A DNA stretch of 18,035 nucleotides from Myxococcota bacterium (GCA_022710245.1 JAKLHH010000025.1:1-18035), one strand, 5' to 3'. Positions 7,935 through 16,884 are shown, counted from the first letter of the stretch. Notes: a model not told the origin generated them from the sequence alone. Translations and numbers: made by a program.

Positions 7935-10900
7935 CTACTGCGGCGCGGAGCTGGTGGCCGGGCTGGCCGCAGCGGCAGCGCCGCCGTGCGCCTTGCCGCG
8001 GCGCCGCCAGCGGTCGGTCAGCGCGTAGATCGAGGGGATCAGCACCAGCGTGACCAGCGTCGAGAGGGTCACGCCGCCGATCACCGCCACCGCCATCGGC
8101 CGCCAGGTCTCGGAGCCCTCCCCCCAGCCCACCGCCAGCGGGATCATGCCGCCGATGATGGCGAGCGCGGTCATCAGCACCGGCCGCAGGCGCCGCTCGC
8201 CGCCCCGCTGGATCGCCTCCTCGAGGGGGAGGCCCTGGTCGCGCATGATGTTGATGTAGTCCACCATCACGATGGCGTTCTTCACCACCACGCCGACCGT
8301 CATGATCATGCCGATCAGCGAGGTGATGGAGAGCGTGGTGTGGGTGATGGGGAGCGCGAGCAGCGCGCCGGTGATGCCGAAGGGGACCGAGAACATGACG
8401 ACGAAGGGGTCGAGCATGGACTCGAACTCGCCGGCCATCACCATGTAGACAAGCAGCACGGCGAGGAGCAGCGCGAGGCCGAGGTTGGTCAGCATGGTAC
8501 GCTGCTCCTTCACCTCGCCCGCAGAGCGCGTGCTGATGCTGGCGGGGATCTTCCCCGCCGCCTTCTCGGCCGCGATCGCCTTCTCCAGGTCGCCGGCCAC
8601 GTCGCTCAGGGCGCGCCCGCGCACGTCCGCCATCACGCGGAGGGTCCGCTGCTGGTTGAGCCGCCTCACCTCGATCGGGCTCCGCCCGTCGACGACGCGG
8701 GCGATGGTGGAGAGCCGGATCTGGGTCCCGGTCATCGAGGGGACCGTGAGGTTGGCGATGTCGGCCACCGTGCGGCGGTCCTCGGCGCGCAGCCGCAGGA
8801 AGAGGTCGATGTCCTTGACGCCGCCGCGGTAGCGGGTCTCCACGTTGCCGTACATCGCCGTGCGGACCGCCGCCGCCACCGAGACGACCGGCACGCCGAG
8901 CCGCGCCGCGGCGAGCCGGTCGATGGCGATCTGGAGCTCGGCGTTGTCCTCCATCAGATCGGTGGTGATGTCGGCCGCGCCGGGGATGCCCTTGAGGAGC
9001 TCGCGGATCCGGCGGGCCGCCGCGCGCAGCTCGAGGATGTCGCCGCTCAGCGAGTAGACCTCGAGGGTGATGGCCTTGCCGCTCCCCATCAGGTTCATCT
9101 GGTTGGCCCCCGAGACCTCCACGTTCACCACGTCGGGGATCGCGGCGATCTTCGGGCGGACCGCGTCGGCCATCTGGAAGGTGGTGCGCTTGCGCAGGCG
9201 CAGCCGCGGCACACGGCAGGTGATGCTGGCGATGTTCGAGCCCTGCCGGCCGCCGAAGATGGCCGCCAGGGCGTTCTTCGAGGCGCCCGCCTGGATCGAG
9301 ATGAGCTCCGCCTCGTGGATCTCCTTCTTCATCACCTCGGCGATGCGATTGGCCACCTCGAAGGTGCGGTCGACGTTGGTGCCGGTCGCCAGCTCTGCCT
9401 TCACCGTCACCGTCGCCTCGTCGTTCTTGGGCAGGAAGTCGGCGCCGATCGCCGCCGTCACCGAGAGGCTGGCCACGAAGGAGGCGAGCGCGATCGCCAC
9501 CACCTTCTTGCGGTTGCGGAGCGCCCAGCGGATGACCCGGCCGTAGCCCGCCTCCAGCCGCTCGAGCTGGCGCTCGGTGGCGGTCCAGAAGCGGCCGCGC
9601 TTGCCCGCGGCGGTCTTGCGCATCAGGCGCTGGCTGAGCACCGGCACCAGCATCAGCGCCACCGCCAGCGAGGCGACCAGGGTCGTGATCATGACGAAGG
9701 CGAACTCGGTGAACATGACGCCGATCAGGCCGCCGACGAAGAGGACCGGCATGAAGATGGCAGCGTTGGTCAGGGTCGCGGCGGTGACCGCCCGGCCCAC
9801 CTCGGCGGCGCCCTCGGAGGCGGCCCGGTCGATGTGGCTGCCGAGCTCGAGGTGGCGGGTGATGTTGTCGATCACCACGATGGAGTCGTCGACCACCAGC
9901 CCGATGGCGATGGAGAGCGAGGCGAGCGAGATGATGTTCAGCGTGTACCCGCCGGCGCGCAGCAGGGCGAAGGCGGCGACCAGCGAGGTCGGGATGCTGA
10001 GCACCACGATCAGGCTGGTGCGCCAGCGCCGGAGGAAGAAGAGCACGACCAGCCCGACCAGCACCACCGCCACCCAGGTCGTCTCCGTGAGCGAGCCGAT
10101 GGTGCGGACGATGTTCTCGGAGAGGTCGGTCACCACGGTGATCTTCAGGCGGCCAGGGAGCGTCTTGCCGAGCTCCTTCACGCGCGCCATCACGCGCCGG
10201 GAGGTCTCGACCGGGTTCGCCCCGGAGAGGCGCTGCACCATCATGATCAGCGCCGGCCGCCCGTTCATCGTCGCCTCGCTGGTGCGGTCCTCGATCCCGA
10301 GGTGCACCTCGGCGATGTCCTTCAGGTAGACCAGGCCGCCGGCGCTCTGGCCGACGATGACGTTCTCCACGTCCTCGACGCTCTTGAACTCGCCGGGCGC
10401 GCGGATGGTGTAGACGCTGCGGCCGACGTCCATGGTCCCGGCGGGGAGCGTCAGGTTCGACATGCGCAGCGCCCCGCCGACCTGCTGCAGCGAGAGCCCG
10501 TAGGCCTCCAGGCGGCGCCGGTCGACGTCGACCAGCAGCTGCCGCGAGCGCTGGTTGAAGAGGGTGACGGTGGCGACGCCGTCGACGCGCTTCAGGTCGT
10601 TGACGATGTGGTCCTCGACGAAGTCGGCCTGGGTCTCGATCTGCCCCACGTCGGTGGTGACGGCCAGGATCAGGATCGGCATCTGGGCCAGGTTGAGCCG
10701 GAAGACGATGGAGTCCTTCACGTCCTCGGGCATCAGCGGCTTGGCCTGCGAGATCCCGGTGCGGATCTGGTTCACCGCGTCGTCGAGGTTGGTGCCCCAG
10801 CCGAACTTCAGCTGCACGATGGACGCGTTGTCCATCGCCGTCGAGGAGAGCTCCTCGAGGTCCGAGGTCACCGCGAGCTGCTCCTCGAGCGGCTTGGTCA

Positions 10901-11087
10901 CCTTGGCCTCGATGTCCTTGGCGCTCGCCCCGGGCCAGGGGGTGATGACGCTCACCATCGGCGACTCGATCTTGGGGAACATGTCGAGCGGCAGCTGGTA
11001 GAGCGAGAGCAGCCCGATCACGGCCACGCCGAGGAAGATCATCGTCACGGTCACCCGGCGGCGGACCGAGAAGGAGGAGAGGCTCAT
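7935..11087 (-). CDS. RND-family efflux permease (AcrB/MdtB-like, HAE1 type)
   Basis: A 1050-residue inner-membrane proton/drug antiporter, full length for the family (AcrB is about 1049). The N-terminal membrane helix begins at RRRVTVTMIFLGVAVIGLL. Two large periplasmic loops alternate with two six-helix blocks. The proton-relay residues are present: Asp400-Asp401 in GLVVDDSIVVIDN (AcrB 407/408) and Lys936 in VGVVVKNAIVMVDY (AcrB 940). It therefore looks like a proton-coupled multidrug-type pump and not a degenerate copy. It is the last gene of the tetR-tolC-MFP-RND operon, and its ATG overlaps the MFP stop (ATGA at 11084-11087). The C-terminal tail is Ala/Ser/Pro-rich. Substrate cannot be read from the sequence. 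Confidence 0.96.
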   Translation of the reverse strand: MSLSSFSVRRRVTVTMIFLGVAVIGLLSLYQLPLDMFPKIESPMVSVITPWPGASAKDIEAKVTKPLEEQLAVTSDLEELSSTAMDNASIVQLKFGWGTNLDDAVNQIRTGISQAKPLMPEDVKDSIVFRLNLAQMPILILAVTTDVGQIETQADFVEDHIVNDLKRVDGVATVTLFNQRSRQLLVDVDRRRLEAYGLSLQQVGGALRMSNLTLPAGTMDVGRSVYTIRAPGEFKSVEDVENVIVGQSAGGLVYLKDIAEVHLGIEDRTSEATMNGRPALIMMVQRLSGANPVETSRRVMARVKELGKTLPGRLKITVVTDLSENIVRTIGSLTETTWVAVVLVGLVVLFFLRRWRTSLIVVLSIPTSLVAAFALLRAGGYTLNIISLASLSIAIGLVVDDSIVVIDNITRHLELGSHIDRAASEGAAEVGRAVTAATLTNAAIFMPVLFVGGLIGVMFTEFAFVMITTLVASLAVALMLVPVLSQRLMRKTAAGKRGRFWTATERQLERLEAGYGRVIRWALRNRKKVVAIALASFVASLSVTAAIGADFLPKNDEATVTVKAELATGTNVDRTFEVANRIAEVMKKEIHEAELISIQAGASKNALAAIFGGRQGSNIASITCRVPRLRLRKRTTFQMADAVRPKIAAIPDVVNVEVSGANQMNLMGSGKAITLEVYSLSGDILELRAAARRIRELLKGIPGAADITTDLMEDNAELQIAIDRLAAARLGVPVVSVAAAVRTAMYGNVETRYRGGVKDIDLFLRLRAEDRRTVADIANLTVPSMTGTQIRLSTIARVVDGRSPIEVRRLNQQRTLRVMADVRGRALSDVAGDLEKAIAAEKAAGKIPASISTRSAGEVKEQRTMLTNLGLALLLAVLLVYMVMAGEFESMLDPFVVMFSVPFGITGALLALPITHTTLSITSLIGMIMTVGVVVKNAIVMVDYINIMRDQGLPLEEAIQRGGERRLRPVLMTALAIIGGMIPLAVGWGEGSETWRPMAVAVIGGVTLSTLVTLVLIPSIYALTDRWRRRGKAHGGAAAAASPATSSAPQ

Positions 11088-12226
11088 GGACGGCCGCCCT
11101 CCACCTGCACCGGCTGCCCGTCCTGCAGCTTCTCCTGCCCGCCCCGGACGATCTCCTCGCCAGACTCGAGCCCCTTGCGGACCTCCAGCACCCCGCCCTC
11201 TCGCTTGCCGAGGAACACGTCGCGCCGGTGGGCGCGGCCGTCCTTCACCACCATCACCTCGCCGCGCGAGGCGCCGAGCTCGCTCTTGATGACCGCGTCA
11301 TCCGGCACGGCGGGCGCCTCCCCCTTGCCGAGATCGAGGACGACGCGCGCGCTCATGCCCGGCTGCAGCCGACCGTCCCCGTTCGGCAGCATCACCCGCA
11401 CCGTCGCCGTGCGGGTGCGCGGGTCGACGGACGGCTCCAGGCGATCGACCGCCGCCTTGATCGGCGTCCCGCCGAGCGCCTCGACGATGACGGAGGCCGG
11501 GCTCCCCTTCTTCACGTACGGGAGGTCCGCCTCGGCGACCCCGCCCTCGACCTTGACGTTGCTCGCGTCGATCACCGTGAGGAGCGGCGCCTGCGGCATC
11601 ACCCGCGCGCCCTCGTCCACCATCCGCTTGCCCACGGTGCCGTCGAAGGGGGCGCGGATGGTGGTGTAGCTGAGGTTCGTCGCCGCCGCGTCGACCGCCA
11701 CCTGGCCGAGCTGGAGCTGGGCCTGGGCGCCCTTGAGCTGGGCCGCGGTGACCTTGCGCCTCCCGTCGACGTCGTCGAAGTTGCTCTGCGAGACCGCCTT
11801 CTCCTTGCGCAGCGCCGCCACGCGCGCGTGCGCGGTGTCGACGCTGTCCAGGCCGGCCTTCGCCGTCTCCACGCCCGCGGACGCCGCCGCGAGCTGGGCC
11901 CTCGCCTGCCGCAGCGCCAGCGCGAAGTCACGCTGGTCGAGCTGCACCAGGACCTGGCCTCGCCTCACCCGGTCGCCCTCGGCGACGAGGACCTTCTGGA
12001 TCTCGCCGGGCACCTTGGAGACGAGCATGACGTCCTTGGCGGAGAGCAGCGTGGCCGGGAACTCCACCTGGCGCTGGAAGGCCTGCCGGGCGACGCGGTG
12101 CACCGCCACGCGAGCGATCGTCGGCGTCGCGCTGGCGCTGGCCGCCCCGTCCTTCTGGCCGCAGCCGGCCGCGAGGAGGACGCTCACCAGGAGCGAGAGG
12201 GAACGAGCGAGGCTGGAGGTCTTCAT
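11084..12226 (-). CDS. RND efflux periplasmic adaptor (membrane fusion protein)
   Basis: A 380-residue HlyD/AcrA-type adaptor that links the permease to the outer-membrane channel. The signal ends in LLAAGC (Cys22), so it is lipid-anchored like AcrA. Domain order is typical: a biotinyl-lipoyl half (VPGEIQKVLVAEGDRVRRGQ), an Ala/Gln-rich alpha-helical hairpin at about residues 95-170, the second lipoyl half (TIRAPFDGTVGKRMVDEG), a beta-barrel (VKKGSPASVIVEALGG) and a membrane-proximal C-terminal domain (PDDAVIKSELGA). The frame stays open upstream to 13174, but that part overlaps the TolC gene. ATG 12226 is the start because it gives the lipoprotein signal and overlaps the TolC stop (ATGA). 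Its own stop overlaps the permease start. Confidence 0.95.
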   Translation of the reverse strand: MKTSSLARSLSLLVSVLLAAGCGQKDGAASASATPTIARVAVHRVARQAFQRQVEFPATLLSAKDVMLVSKVPGEIQKVLVAEGDRVRRGQVLVQLDQRDFALALRQARAQLAAASAGVETAKAGLDSVDTAHARVAALRKEKAVSQSNFDDVDGRRKVTAAQLKGAQAQLQLGQVAVDAAATNLSYTTIRAPFDGTVGKRMVDEGARVMPQAPLLTVIDASNVKVEGGVAEADLPYVKKGSPASVIVEALGGTPIKAAVDRLEPSVDPRTRTATVRVMLPNGDGRLQPGMSARVVLDLGKGEAPAVPDDAVIKSELGASRGEVMVVKDGRAHRRDVFLGKREGGVLEVRKGLESGEEIVRGGQEKLQDGQPVQVEGGRP

Positions 12227-13617
12227 CGGCTGATCTCCCTCGCGCCCGCGCCTCCAGTCGCCTTGCTGAGCGCTGCGCGGGCCACGTACCACTGGTGGAG
12301 TGCGTTGCTGTGGCTGAGCTTGGCGCGGGTGAGCGCCAGCTGAGCGTCGAGGACGTCGGTCGTGGTGCTGCTGTTCTTGCTGTACTTCGCCCGCTCGATG
12401 CGGAAGTTCTCCTCGGCCTGGGCCACCGAGGTCCGCGTGGCCTCCAGCGTCTGGTCCGCGCTGCGCACGTCGAGGAAGCTCTTCTTCACCTCCAGGTAGA
12501 TCCCGTCCCGGAGCTGCTGCTCGCCGAGCTGCGCCTGCTTCACCTTCAAGGCCGCCGCGCTCCCCTGGTAGTAGGTCGTGCCCCAGTCCCAGAGCTTCCA
12601 CTTGAGGACGCCGCCGGCGAAGAAGGTGTTCTTGGGGGTGAAGACGCCCTGCCCCTCGCTGTGCGTGTAGGTCGCGACCAGCGCGACCTGGGGCACCAGA
12701 TCCCAGCGCGCGATCTCCTTGCCCTTGCGCGCCATCTCCACGCGGTGCCCCATCGCCTTCAGCTCGGGCCGGTTCTGCAGGGCGCGCAGCGCGAACGCCT
12801 CGAGCCCGTCCTGCATCCTGGGCGGCGGATCGGCGAAGGTCTCCACCGGGATGATCACCTCGGACGGCGGGCGCCCGAGGAGCAGCGCGAGCGCGCTCTG
12901 GGCCAGCGACTCGGCGGCCTGGATCTGGATCAGCGTCTGCCGCGCCTCGGCGAGCGCCAGGTCGGCCTTCAGCACCTCGTTCTCCGCGATCATGCCCACG
13001 CGGGCGAAGGTCTGGGCCTGCGTGCGGTGCGCGGTCAGCTGCAGGGCGGCGGTCTTCGCGATCGCGACCCCATCGGTGGCCTGCTTGAGCCCGATGTAGG
13101 CCCGGGCCACCTCGTAGGCGGTCGACTCCTCGGCCGCGGTGAGGTCCAGGCGCGAGGCCTGGGCGCCGAGGCACGCGGCCTGGTAGGCCTTGGTGATGGT
13201 GTAGAGCGGCGTCAGCGGCTGCGCCAGGGTGACGGCCACCTGCCCGGTGACCTGGTCCCGGATCGCCCCGAAGGAGAAGAGGTCCGGGAGCGCGGCCATC
13301 AGGTCGGCGTACTTGGCGAGCACGGGCCCGTGCTTGGCGATCACGTCCGGGCCCGGCGACGACATGGCGAACTCCAGCTTGTCGTTCCAGACCAGCACGC
13401 TCGCGTCCACCGAGAGCGAGGGGCCGAAGCCGCCGCGCGCCGCGCGCCGGCTCTCCTCGCTCTCCTCGAGCTTGGCCCGCGACTGCTGGAGCTGAAGGTT
13501 CTGCCGGAGCGCCTCGGCCACCGCCTCGACGAGGCGCAGCCGGCGGGGGCTGGCCGGCGCGGAGGACGGCGCGGCGAGGAGCACCGCGAGGACCAGACTG
13601 CCGCTCACTCTCATCAT
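12223..13617 (-). CDS. TolC-family outer-membrane efflux protein
   Basis: A 464-residue outer-membrane channel for the tripartite pump. It starts with a signal peptide (MMRVSGSLVLAVLLAAPSSAPA), followed by LRLVEAVAEALRQNLQLQQSRAKLEESEE, the usual first TolC/OEP helix pair. An internal duplication gives a second half with QNRPELKAMGHRVEMARKGKEIARWDLVPQ and the C-terminal helix SVAQAEENFRIERAKYSKN..TTTDVLDAQLALTRAKLSHSNALHQW. Length fits the family. ATG 13617 is preferred over the upstream in-frame ATG at 13665 because the upstream part overlaps tetR, the signal peptide then begins at the start, and AGAGGT lies about 8 bases upstream. ATG 13614 is equally possible. The stop overlaps the adaptor start. 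Confidence 0.95.
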   Translation of the reverse strand: MMRVSGSLVLAVLLAAPSSAPASPRRLRLVEAVAEALRQNLQLQQSRAKLEESEESRRAARGGFGPSLSVDASVLVWNDKLEFAMSSPGPDVIAKHGPVLAKYADLMAALPDLFSFGAIRDQVTGQVAVTLAQPLTPLYTITKAYQAACLGAQASRLDLTAAEESTAYEVARAYIGLKQATDGVAIAKTAALQLTAHRTQAQTFARVGMIAENEVLKADLALAEARQTLIQIQAAESLAQSALALLLGRPPSEVIIPVETFADPPPRMQDGLEAFALRALQNRPELKAMGHRVEMARKGKEIARWDLVPQVALVATYTHSEGQGVFTPKNTFFAGGVLKWKLWDWGTTYYQGSAAALKVKQAQLGEQQLRDGIYLEVKKSFLDVRSADQTLEATRTSVAQAEENFRIERAKYSKNSSTTTDVLDAQLALTRAKLSHSNALHQWYVARAALSKATGGAGAREISR

Positions 13618-13621
13618 TGGC

Positions 13622-14266
13622 TCAGACCTCTTTGCCGCGTGCTGACGACGGACCGCTGACGCCATGCAGGAGGAGGTCGACGATCAGCGGCGCCTCCCCG
13701 ATGAACTGGCCGGGCGGGCTGCCCCGCATCACCCAGTCGCCCATGAAGCCGTGAGTGACGCCGATGAGGAAGCGCGCCGCGTCCTCGGCCCGGTGGCCGC
13801 CCAGCTCCGCCTTGCTCGCCGTCTCGCTGAACCAGCGCGCCAGCCGGGCCTGCACCTTCTTCATGGTCCGCACGGGATCCGGGTGCTGCTTCCCGGGGCG
13901 CGGGTGCTGGTTCGCCTGGGCCAGGGCGAACAGGACGAGGAAGAAGGCGCGCCGGCGCTCGGCCTGCTCGAGGAGGCGGCGGACGAGCAGCTCGAGTCGC
14001 CGTGGGAAGCCGAGCCCCGCCGGCACCGGCTCCTCGATGACGCCGAGGAAGTCGTCGATCACCTGTTTCACCAGCGCGCCGAGGATCTCCTGCTTGTTCT
14101 CGAAGTAGGTGTAGAGCGCCGCCGCGGTGTAGCCCGCCTCCTTCGCGATGTCCCGCATCGTCGCGGACTGGTAGCCGCTGGTCGCGAAGGCTCGCGCCGC
14201 GGCCTCCAGGATGTCCTCGCGGGTGCGCTCGACGGCGCGCTGTCTTCTCTGCACGACGCGTGTCAT
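13622..14266 (-). CDS. TetR-family transcriptional regulator
   Basis: A 214-residue one-component repressor. The N-terminal DNA-binding domain is clear: REDILEAAARAFATSGY, then the HTH ATMRDIAKEAGYTAAALYTYFENKQEIL. The C-terminal all-helical ligand domain (about 70-200) is divergent and names no ligand. It is the first gene of the efflux operon; its stop lies 4 bases before the TolC ATG, so pump and repressor are co-transcribed and probably autoregulated. ATG 14266 is preferred over GTG 14275; neither has a strong Shine-Dalgarno. Inverted repeats between it and cydA are candidate operators. By analogy with AcrR/MexR-type local repressors it would be relieved by a pump substrate; this is inference. 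Confidence 0.93.
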   Translation of the reverse strand: MTRVVQRRQRAVERTREDILEAAARAFATSGYQSATMRDIAKEAGYTAAALYTYFENKQEILGALVKQVIDDFLGVIEEPVPAGLGFPRRLELLVRRLLEQAERRRAFFLVLFALAQANQHPRPGKQHPDPVRTMKKVQARLARWFSETASKAELGGHRAEDAARFLIGVTHGFMGDWVMRGSPPGQFIGEAPLIVDLLLHGVSGPSSARGKEV

Positions 14267-14276
14267 TCCAACCACC

Positions 14277-14292
14277 GTTCACTTGATTGAAC
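14277..14292. promoter_or_regulatory. Second inverted repeat near the tetR start
   Basis: GTTCA-N6-TGAAC forms a 16-bp palindrome between the efflux -10 box and the tetR start codon. It could be a second operator or an alternative TetR half-site pair. Short arms make chance occurrence possible. Confidence 0.3.
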
Positions 14293-14298
14293 AGTTGT

Positions 14299-14328
14299 TA
14301 AATATCGCGAACACGGGTTCCGTGTCAA
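14299..14328 (-). promoter_or_regulatory. Sigma-70-like promoter of the tetR-efflux operon
   Basis: On the minus strand a perfect -35 TTGACA (14328-14323) is followed after 16 bp by GATATT (14306-14301), or after 18 bp by TATTTA (14304-14299). The stretch is noticeably AT-rich for this genome and lies 33-62 bp upstream of the tetR ATG. Confidence 0.55.
14311..14325. promoter_or_regulatory. 15-bp perfect inverted repeat, likely TetR operator
   Basis: ACACGG-GTT-CCGTGT has perfect 6-bp arms around a 3-base centre. It occupies the spacer and part of the -35 box of the efflux promoter, the classic place for a TetR-family repressor to block RNA polymerase. The adjacent gene product is such a repressor. 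Binding is inferred, not shown. Confidence 0.5.
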
Positions 14329-14386
14329 TCCAGCCATGCAATTTTCCAGTCAGGACGGTAGGCATCTGGCGCACACCGACAGCACC

Positions 14387-14414
14387 TCGACCACCGAGGA
14401 AACTCTGCTAGGCT
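14387..14414 (+). promoter_or_regulatory. Weak candidate promoter for cydAB
   Basis: TCGACC (14387-14392), 16 bp, then TAGGCT (14409-14414) preceded by the extended -10 dinucleotide in TGC. It ends 38 bases before the cydA start. Matches to consensus are modest, so this is a low-confidence call. No FNR- or ArcA-like box was recognised. Confidence 0.25.
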
Positions 14415-14452
14415 GAGCGCCCGCGGCCCGGCGGTCGTCGCAGGAGGATCGG

Positions 14453-15859
14453 ATGGAGGCGCACTTCCTGGCCCGCTTGCAGTTCGCCCTCACGATCGGC
14501 TTCCACTACATCTTCCCGCCGATCAGCATCGGGCTCGGGCTCATCCTGGTCGTGATGGAGGGGCTCTACCTGAAGACACGCGATCCGCTCTACGAGCGGA
14601 TGACCCGCTTCTGGGTGACCATCTTCGGGCTCATCTTCGCCATCGGCGTCGCCACCGGCATCGTGATGGAGTTCCAGTTCGGCACCAACTGGTCCGTCTA
14701 CAGCCGGTTCGTCGGCGACGTCTTCGGCAGCGCGCTCGCGGCCGAGGGCATCTTCGCCTTCTTCCTCGAGTCGGGCTTCCTCGCGGTGCTCCTCTTCGGC
14801 TGGCACCGGGTCAGCCCGCGAGTCCACTTCTTCTCCACCGTGATGGTGTCGGTCGGATCGATCTTCAGCGCGATCTGGATCATCGTCGCCAACTCCTGGC
14901 AGCAGACCCCGGCCGGCCACCGGCTCGTCCAGCACGCGGCCGGGCTGCGCGCCGAGACGGCCGACTTCTGGGCCGTGGTCTTCAACCCCTCCACCCTCGA
15001 CCGGCTCAGCCACACGCTGATGGGCGCCTGCCAGGCGGGGGCGTTCCTCGTCCTCAGCGTGAGCGCCTACTACCTGCTGAGGAAGCGCCACGCCGAGTTC
15101 GCGCGCGCCTCGATCAAGATCGCGCTCGTGGTGGCGCTGGCGGCCTCCATCCTGCAGCTCGTCTCCGGCCACCAGAGCGCGCAGCAGGTCAGCCGGTACC
15201 AGCCGACCAAGCTCGCGGCCTTCGAGGGCCACTTCGAGAAGAGCGCGCCGGCCGACATGTACCTCCTCGGCTGGGTCGACGAGCAGGGCGAGCGCGTCAG
15301 CGGTCTCCGCGTGCGCGGCTTCCTCAGCTGGCTCGTCCACGGCGACGCCAGGGCCGCCATGCCCGGGCTGCGCGCCTTCGCCCCCGCGGATCGCCCGCCG
15401 GTGAACCTCGTCTTCCAGTCGTACCACCTGATGGTCGCCATCGGCCTGGGCCTGATCGGGCTCAGCCTCCTCGGCGTGCTCCTCTGGTGGCGCGGCCGGC
15501 TCTTCGAGAACAAGTGGGTGCTGCGGCTCTTCGTGCTCGCCGTGCTGGGGCCGCAGGCGGCGAACCAGCTCGGCTGGCTCTCCGCCGAGGTGGGGCGACA
15601 GCCGTGGATCGTCTACGGGCTCCTGCGCACCTCGCAGGCGGCCTCACCGACGGTGAGCGCGCAGAAGATCGTCACCTCGCTGGTGATGTTCGGGATCATC
15701 TACCTGCTCCTGCTCGCGCTCTTCATCTTCCTCCTCGATCACAAGATCAAGCACGGCCCCGAGGAAGCCCCCGCCCCCGAGGGCGGCGTCACGGGGGGAC
15801 GCGCCGACCTCGAGGTCGCGCCGGCGGAGGCCAGCGCCGCCGAGGGGGTGCCGCGATGA
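14453..15859 (+). CDS. cydA: Cytochrome bd-type quinol oxidase subunit I
   Basis: A 468-residue haem-bearing subunit of a bd-type terminal oxidase, which oxidises quinol and reduces O2 to water in the inner membrane. Expected ligands are visible: His18 (GFHYIF; E. coli His19), Glu98 and Glu106 (AAEGIFAFFLESGF; E. coli 99/107), His187 (LSHTLMGA; E. coli 186) and Met327 (YHLMVAIG; E. coli 393). The quinol-binding QPTKLAAFEGHFE carries Lys253 and Glu258. The Q-loop is short compared with E. coli, as in the cyanide-insensitive (CIO/short-loop) type; actual cyanide resistance or haem composition cannot be told. GRQPW is conserved. The C-terminal tail is Pro/Ala/Glu-rich. AGGAGG sits five bases before the ATG. 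The stop overlaps the cydB start (ATGA). Confidence 0.97.
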   Translation: MEAHFLARLQFALTIGFHYIFPPISIGLGLILVVMEGLYLKTRDPLYERMTRFWVTIFGLIFAIGVATGIVMEFQFGTNWSVYSRFVGDVFGSALAAEGIFAFFLESGFLAVLLFGWHRVSPRVHFFSTVMVSVGSIFSAIWIIVANSWQQTPAGHRLVQHAAGLRAETADFWAVVFNPSTLDRLSHTLMGACQAGAFLVLSVSAYYLLRKRHAEFARASIKIALVVALAASILQLVSGHQSAQQVSRYQPTKLAAFEGHFEKSAPADMYLLGWVDEQGERVSGLRVRGFLSWLVHGDARAAMPGLRAFAPADRPPVNLVFQSYHLMVAIGLGLIGLSLLGVLLWWRGRLFENKWVLRLFVLAVLGPQAANQLGWLSAEVGRQPWIVYGLLRTSQAASPTVSAQKIVTSLVMFGIIYLLLLALFIFLLDHKIKHGPEEAPAPEGGVTGGRADLEVAPAEASAAEGVPR

Positions 15860-16884
15860 GCCTCACGGCCGACCTCAACAGCGTCTGGTTCGTCCTCGTC
15901 GGGGTGCTCTTCACCGGCTACATCATGCTCGACGGCTTCGACCTCGGGGTCGGAGCCCTCCACCTGCTGGTCAAGGAGGACGGGGATCGCCGCGTCTTCC
16001 TGAACGCCATCGGCCCGGTCTGGGACGGCAACGAGGTCTGGCTGGTGACCGGCGGCGGCGCCCTCTTCGCCGCCTTCCCGCTGGTCTACGCCTCGATCTT
16101 CTCCGGCTTCTACCTCGCCTTCATGCTGCTCCTCTTCGCGCTGATCTTCCGCGCGGTGGCCATCGAGTTCCGCAGCAAGCACCGGTCGCCGCGCTGGCGG
16201 CAGGCCTGGGACGTGGCCTTCGCGGTGGGGAGCGTGGGGGCGGCGCTGCTCATCGGCACCGCGCTCGGGAACCTCGCCTGGGGAGTGCGCCTCGACCGGG
16301 ACCACGAGTTTCGCGGCGAGCTCCTCGATCTCCTCCACCCCTACGCGCTCCTCGTCGGCGTCACCACGGTGGCGCTCTTCGCCATGCACGGCTGCATCTA
16401 CCTGCTGCTGAAGACCGAGGGCGCGCTCCACGATCGCGTGCGCGGCTGGGTGCGGCCGACCATCGTCTGCTTCGTCCTCTGCTACGTCCTCACCACGATG
16501 GCCACGCTGCTCTACGTCCCGCACATGACCGAGGCCTTCCGCCACCAGCCGCTGCTCCTCGGCGTGCCGCTCGTGAACCTCCTGGCGGTGGCCAACATCC
16601 CGCGCGAGGCGTACCACGGCCGGGACCTGCGAGCGTTCCTCTCGTCCTGCGCCGCGATGGCCGCGCTGATGCTCCTCTTCGGCATCGGGATGTACCCGAA
16701 CATGGTCGTCTCGCGCCCCGACGCGCAGCTCAGCCTCGACATCTACAACGCCGCCTCCTCGCGCGGCACGCTGAGGACCATGCTCATCATCGCCTGCCTC
16801 GGCATCCCGCTGGTGCTCGCCTACACGGTGAGCATCTACTGGATCTTCAGGGGCAAGGTGAAGATCGATCCGAGCAGCTACTGA
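15856..16884 (+). CDS. cydB: Cytochrome bd-type quinol oxidase subunit II
   Basis: A 342-residue multi-helix membrane partner of CydA. Hallmark motifs are GYIMLDGFDLGVG (Asp29) and GPVWDGNEVWLV (residues 53-64), with Asp57 matching the conserved Asp58 of E. coli CydB, which lines the proton route. Later helices include YALLVGVTTVALFAMHG and the family's FGIGMYPNMV. The start is ATG 15856, overlapping the cydA stop by 4 bases and so translationally coupled; the same frame is open further upstream inside cydA but that is not coding. No cydX-like small subunit or cydDC assembly genes follow within the window. Confidence 0.97.
   Translation: MSLTADLNSVWFVLVGVLFTGYIMLDGFDLGVGALHLLVKEDGDRRVFLNAIGPVWDGNEVWLVTGGGALFAAFPLVYASIFSGFYLAFMLLLFALIFRAVAIEFRSKHRSPRWRQAWDVAFAVGSVGAALLIGTALGNLAWGVRLDRDHEFRGELLDLLHPYALLVGVTTVALFAMHGCIYLLLKTEGALHDRVRGWVRPTIVCFVLCYVLTTMATLLYVPHMTEAFRHQPLLLGVPLVNLLAVANIPREAYHGRDLRAFLSSCAAMAALMLLFGIGMYPNMVVSRPDAQLSLDIYNAASSRGTLRTMLIIACLGIPLVLAYTVSIYWIFRGKVKIDPSSY

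Noticed and set aside
7908..11669. 1253-residue plus-strand open frame opposite the RND permease and adaptor
   Set aside because: His/Asp/Gly/Arg-rich low-complexity translation that spans two real antisense genes; a shadow.
12227..13174. Upstream extension of the adaptor frame by 316 codons
   Set aside because: It is out of frame over the TolC gene and Arg/Gly-rich; ATG 12226 starts a proper lipoprotein signal.
12295..13659. 454-residue plus-strand open frame opposite the tolC-like gene
   Set aside because: No recognisable domain; shadow of the TolC-family coding frame.
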